Assembly: GCF_004117835.1 (NCBI RefSeq)
Contig: NZ_SDSC01000003.1
Coordinates: 186,001 to 250,000 of the forward strand
From: Macrococcus sp. DPC7161
Lineage (GTDB): Bacteria > Bacillota > Bacilli > Staphylococcales > Staphylococcaceae
DNA: 64,000 nt
Reading direction: 5' to 3'
The stretch's first letter is position 1. Every line of letters starts with the position of its first letter. The notes below the pieces were generated by a model, which was given only the letters and a program-made list of their open reading frames with translations, was not told the origin of the DNA and did no database searches. Positions 63,587-64,000 of this stretch are shown here, one piece after another. The translations under genes were made by a program, and so were the position numbers.

Positions 63587-64000
63587 CTACCTCTCAGTTG
63601 GTTGGTAAGTAATGCTCTCACTAAAATATTGTTCTTTTTCTTTTGGTTTACTATATCTAATTTCAAAAAAGAAGTCCCCAGTACTGCTCCCTTTTAAATT
63701 TCCAGTTCCTTCTAAATAAAGCGTTGCGTCTTTTTCTGAAATATTATATTGTTTTTGTACCCATTTATTTATTTCATTATTTTTATCTAAGTTATACTCA
63801 GAAGTATATAATGGCACATTTGAAGTATATGTGGTGTTAATTTTTTTATACTTATTTAAATCGTTAAATTTTTCATCTTGAACGAGAAATCTAAAGTTTT
63901 CAACAAATTGCTTTACATCATTATTTGCTTTATCTGCTAAATAGATTTGGTTATTCTTCATTTCGATTTTATAAGTTATTTTTTCATCTTTACCAAACTC
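63587..64000 (-). CDS. DUF576 (TilA-like) immunity lipoprotein, copy 3 (partial)
   Basis: The reading frame is open from its stop at 63587 to the window edge, so the N-terminus and lipobox are cut off. Visible part: EFGKDEKITYKIE, MKNNQIYLADKANNDVKQFVENFRFLVQDEKFNDLNKY, then FFFEIRYSKPKEKEQYFSESITYQP, matching the C-terminal half of copies 1 and 2. An immunity-type lipoprotein followed by a decayed toxin fragment; more copies may lie beyond the edge. Confidence 0.75.
   Translation of the reverse strand, partial: EFGKDEKITYKIEMKNNQIYLADKANNDVKQFVENFRFLVQDEKFNDLNKYKKINTTYTSNVPLYTSEYNLDKNNEINKWVQKQYNISEKDATLYLEGTGNLKGSSTGDFFFEIRYSKPKEKEQYFSESITYQPTER

Noticed and set aside
1-64000. tRNA and rRNA genes
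   Set aside because: No cloverleaf or rRNA signature sequence was noticed; the T-box motifs GGTACCACC could mislead but belong to leaders.

Overview
The window looks like a chromosome segment of a Staphylococcus or close relative (Staphylococcaceae). The DNA is AT-rich, with Gram-positive ribosome binding sites and tight operons. The gene neighbourhood (leuS/rhodanese, ytqAB, ribDEBAH, proline dehydrogenase, transaldolase, paired crcB, metK/pckA) is one I associate with staphylococci. A non-aureus species is likely, given an M30 hyicolysin-type protease, a pnuC-nadR pair and a sortase-anchored 5'-nucleotidase. I cannot name the species from sequence alone.

Layout. 1-9.5 kb: T-box-controlled leuS with a rhodanese, an MFS transporter, ytqA-mnmM (tRNA modification), a lysophospholipase-like hydrolase, a gamma-carbonic-anhydrase-like protein and pnuC-nadR (nicotinamide riboside uptake and phosphorylation). 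9.5-16 kb: a 44-codon secreted peptide, proline dehydrogenase with a cre site, a 41-bp hairpin repeat array, a NERD protein, and the FMN-riboswitch-controlled rib operon. 16-24 kb: histidine utilisation (hutI, hutU, a Gate-type membrane protein, LysR regulator, hutG) and a FAD protein. 24-28.4 kb: an OpuC-type osmoprotectant ABC transporter behind a SigB-like promoter, then a lipoprotein. 28-42.5 kb: secreted and surface functions (M30 protease, OppA-like lipoprotein, glucosaminidase, ZinT lipoprotein), an alpha-glucosidase, GrpB, HIT, a MetE-like protein under a probable Met T-box, and several small membrane proteins. 42.6-48.3 kb: a four-gene LlaJI/BsuMI-type restriction-modification operon. 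48.4-59.1 kb: transaldolase, CrcB pair, LPXTG 5'-nucleotidase, aldo/keto reductase, a membrane-anchored NERD-like protein, an acidic lipoprotein, and metK (SAM riboswitch) divergent from pckA. 59.1-64 kb: a type VII secretion lipase-toxin locus.

The most interesting part is the right end. A TslA-like lipase toxin with reversed architecture (lipase first, helical targeting domain last) has two small helical partners downstream and a TilA-like DUF576 immunity lipoprotein upstream. Beyond these lies a tandem series of further immunity lipoproteins, each followed by a truncated N-terminal copy of the toxin. The repeat period is about 1.21 kb, with a near-identical intergenic segment. This looks like an immunity-expansion or toxin-exchange array.

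Other notable features: the first methyltransferase of the restriction operon has an apparent ribbon-helix-helix N-terminus, and a perfect 9-bp inverted repeat sits just upstream of its ribosome binding site. Three unrelated families of hairpin-bearing intergenic tandem repeats are present. The hutG terminator is embedded in the coding end of the convergent lysR gene.

All family assignments rest on motif recognition by eye. No database search or folding was run.
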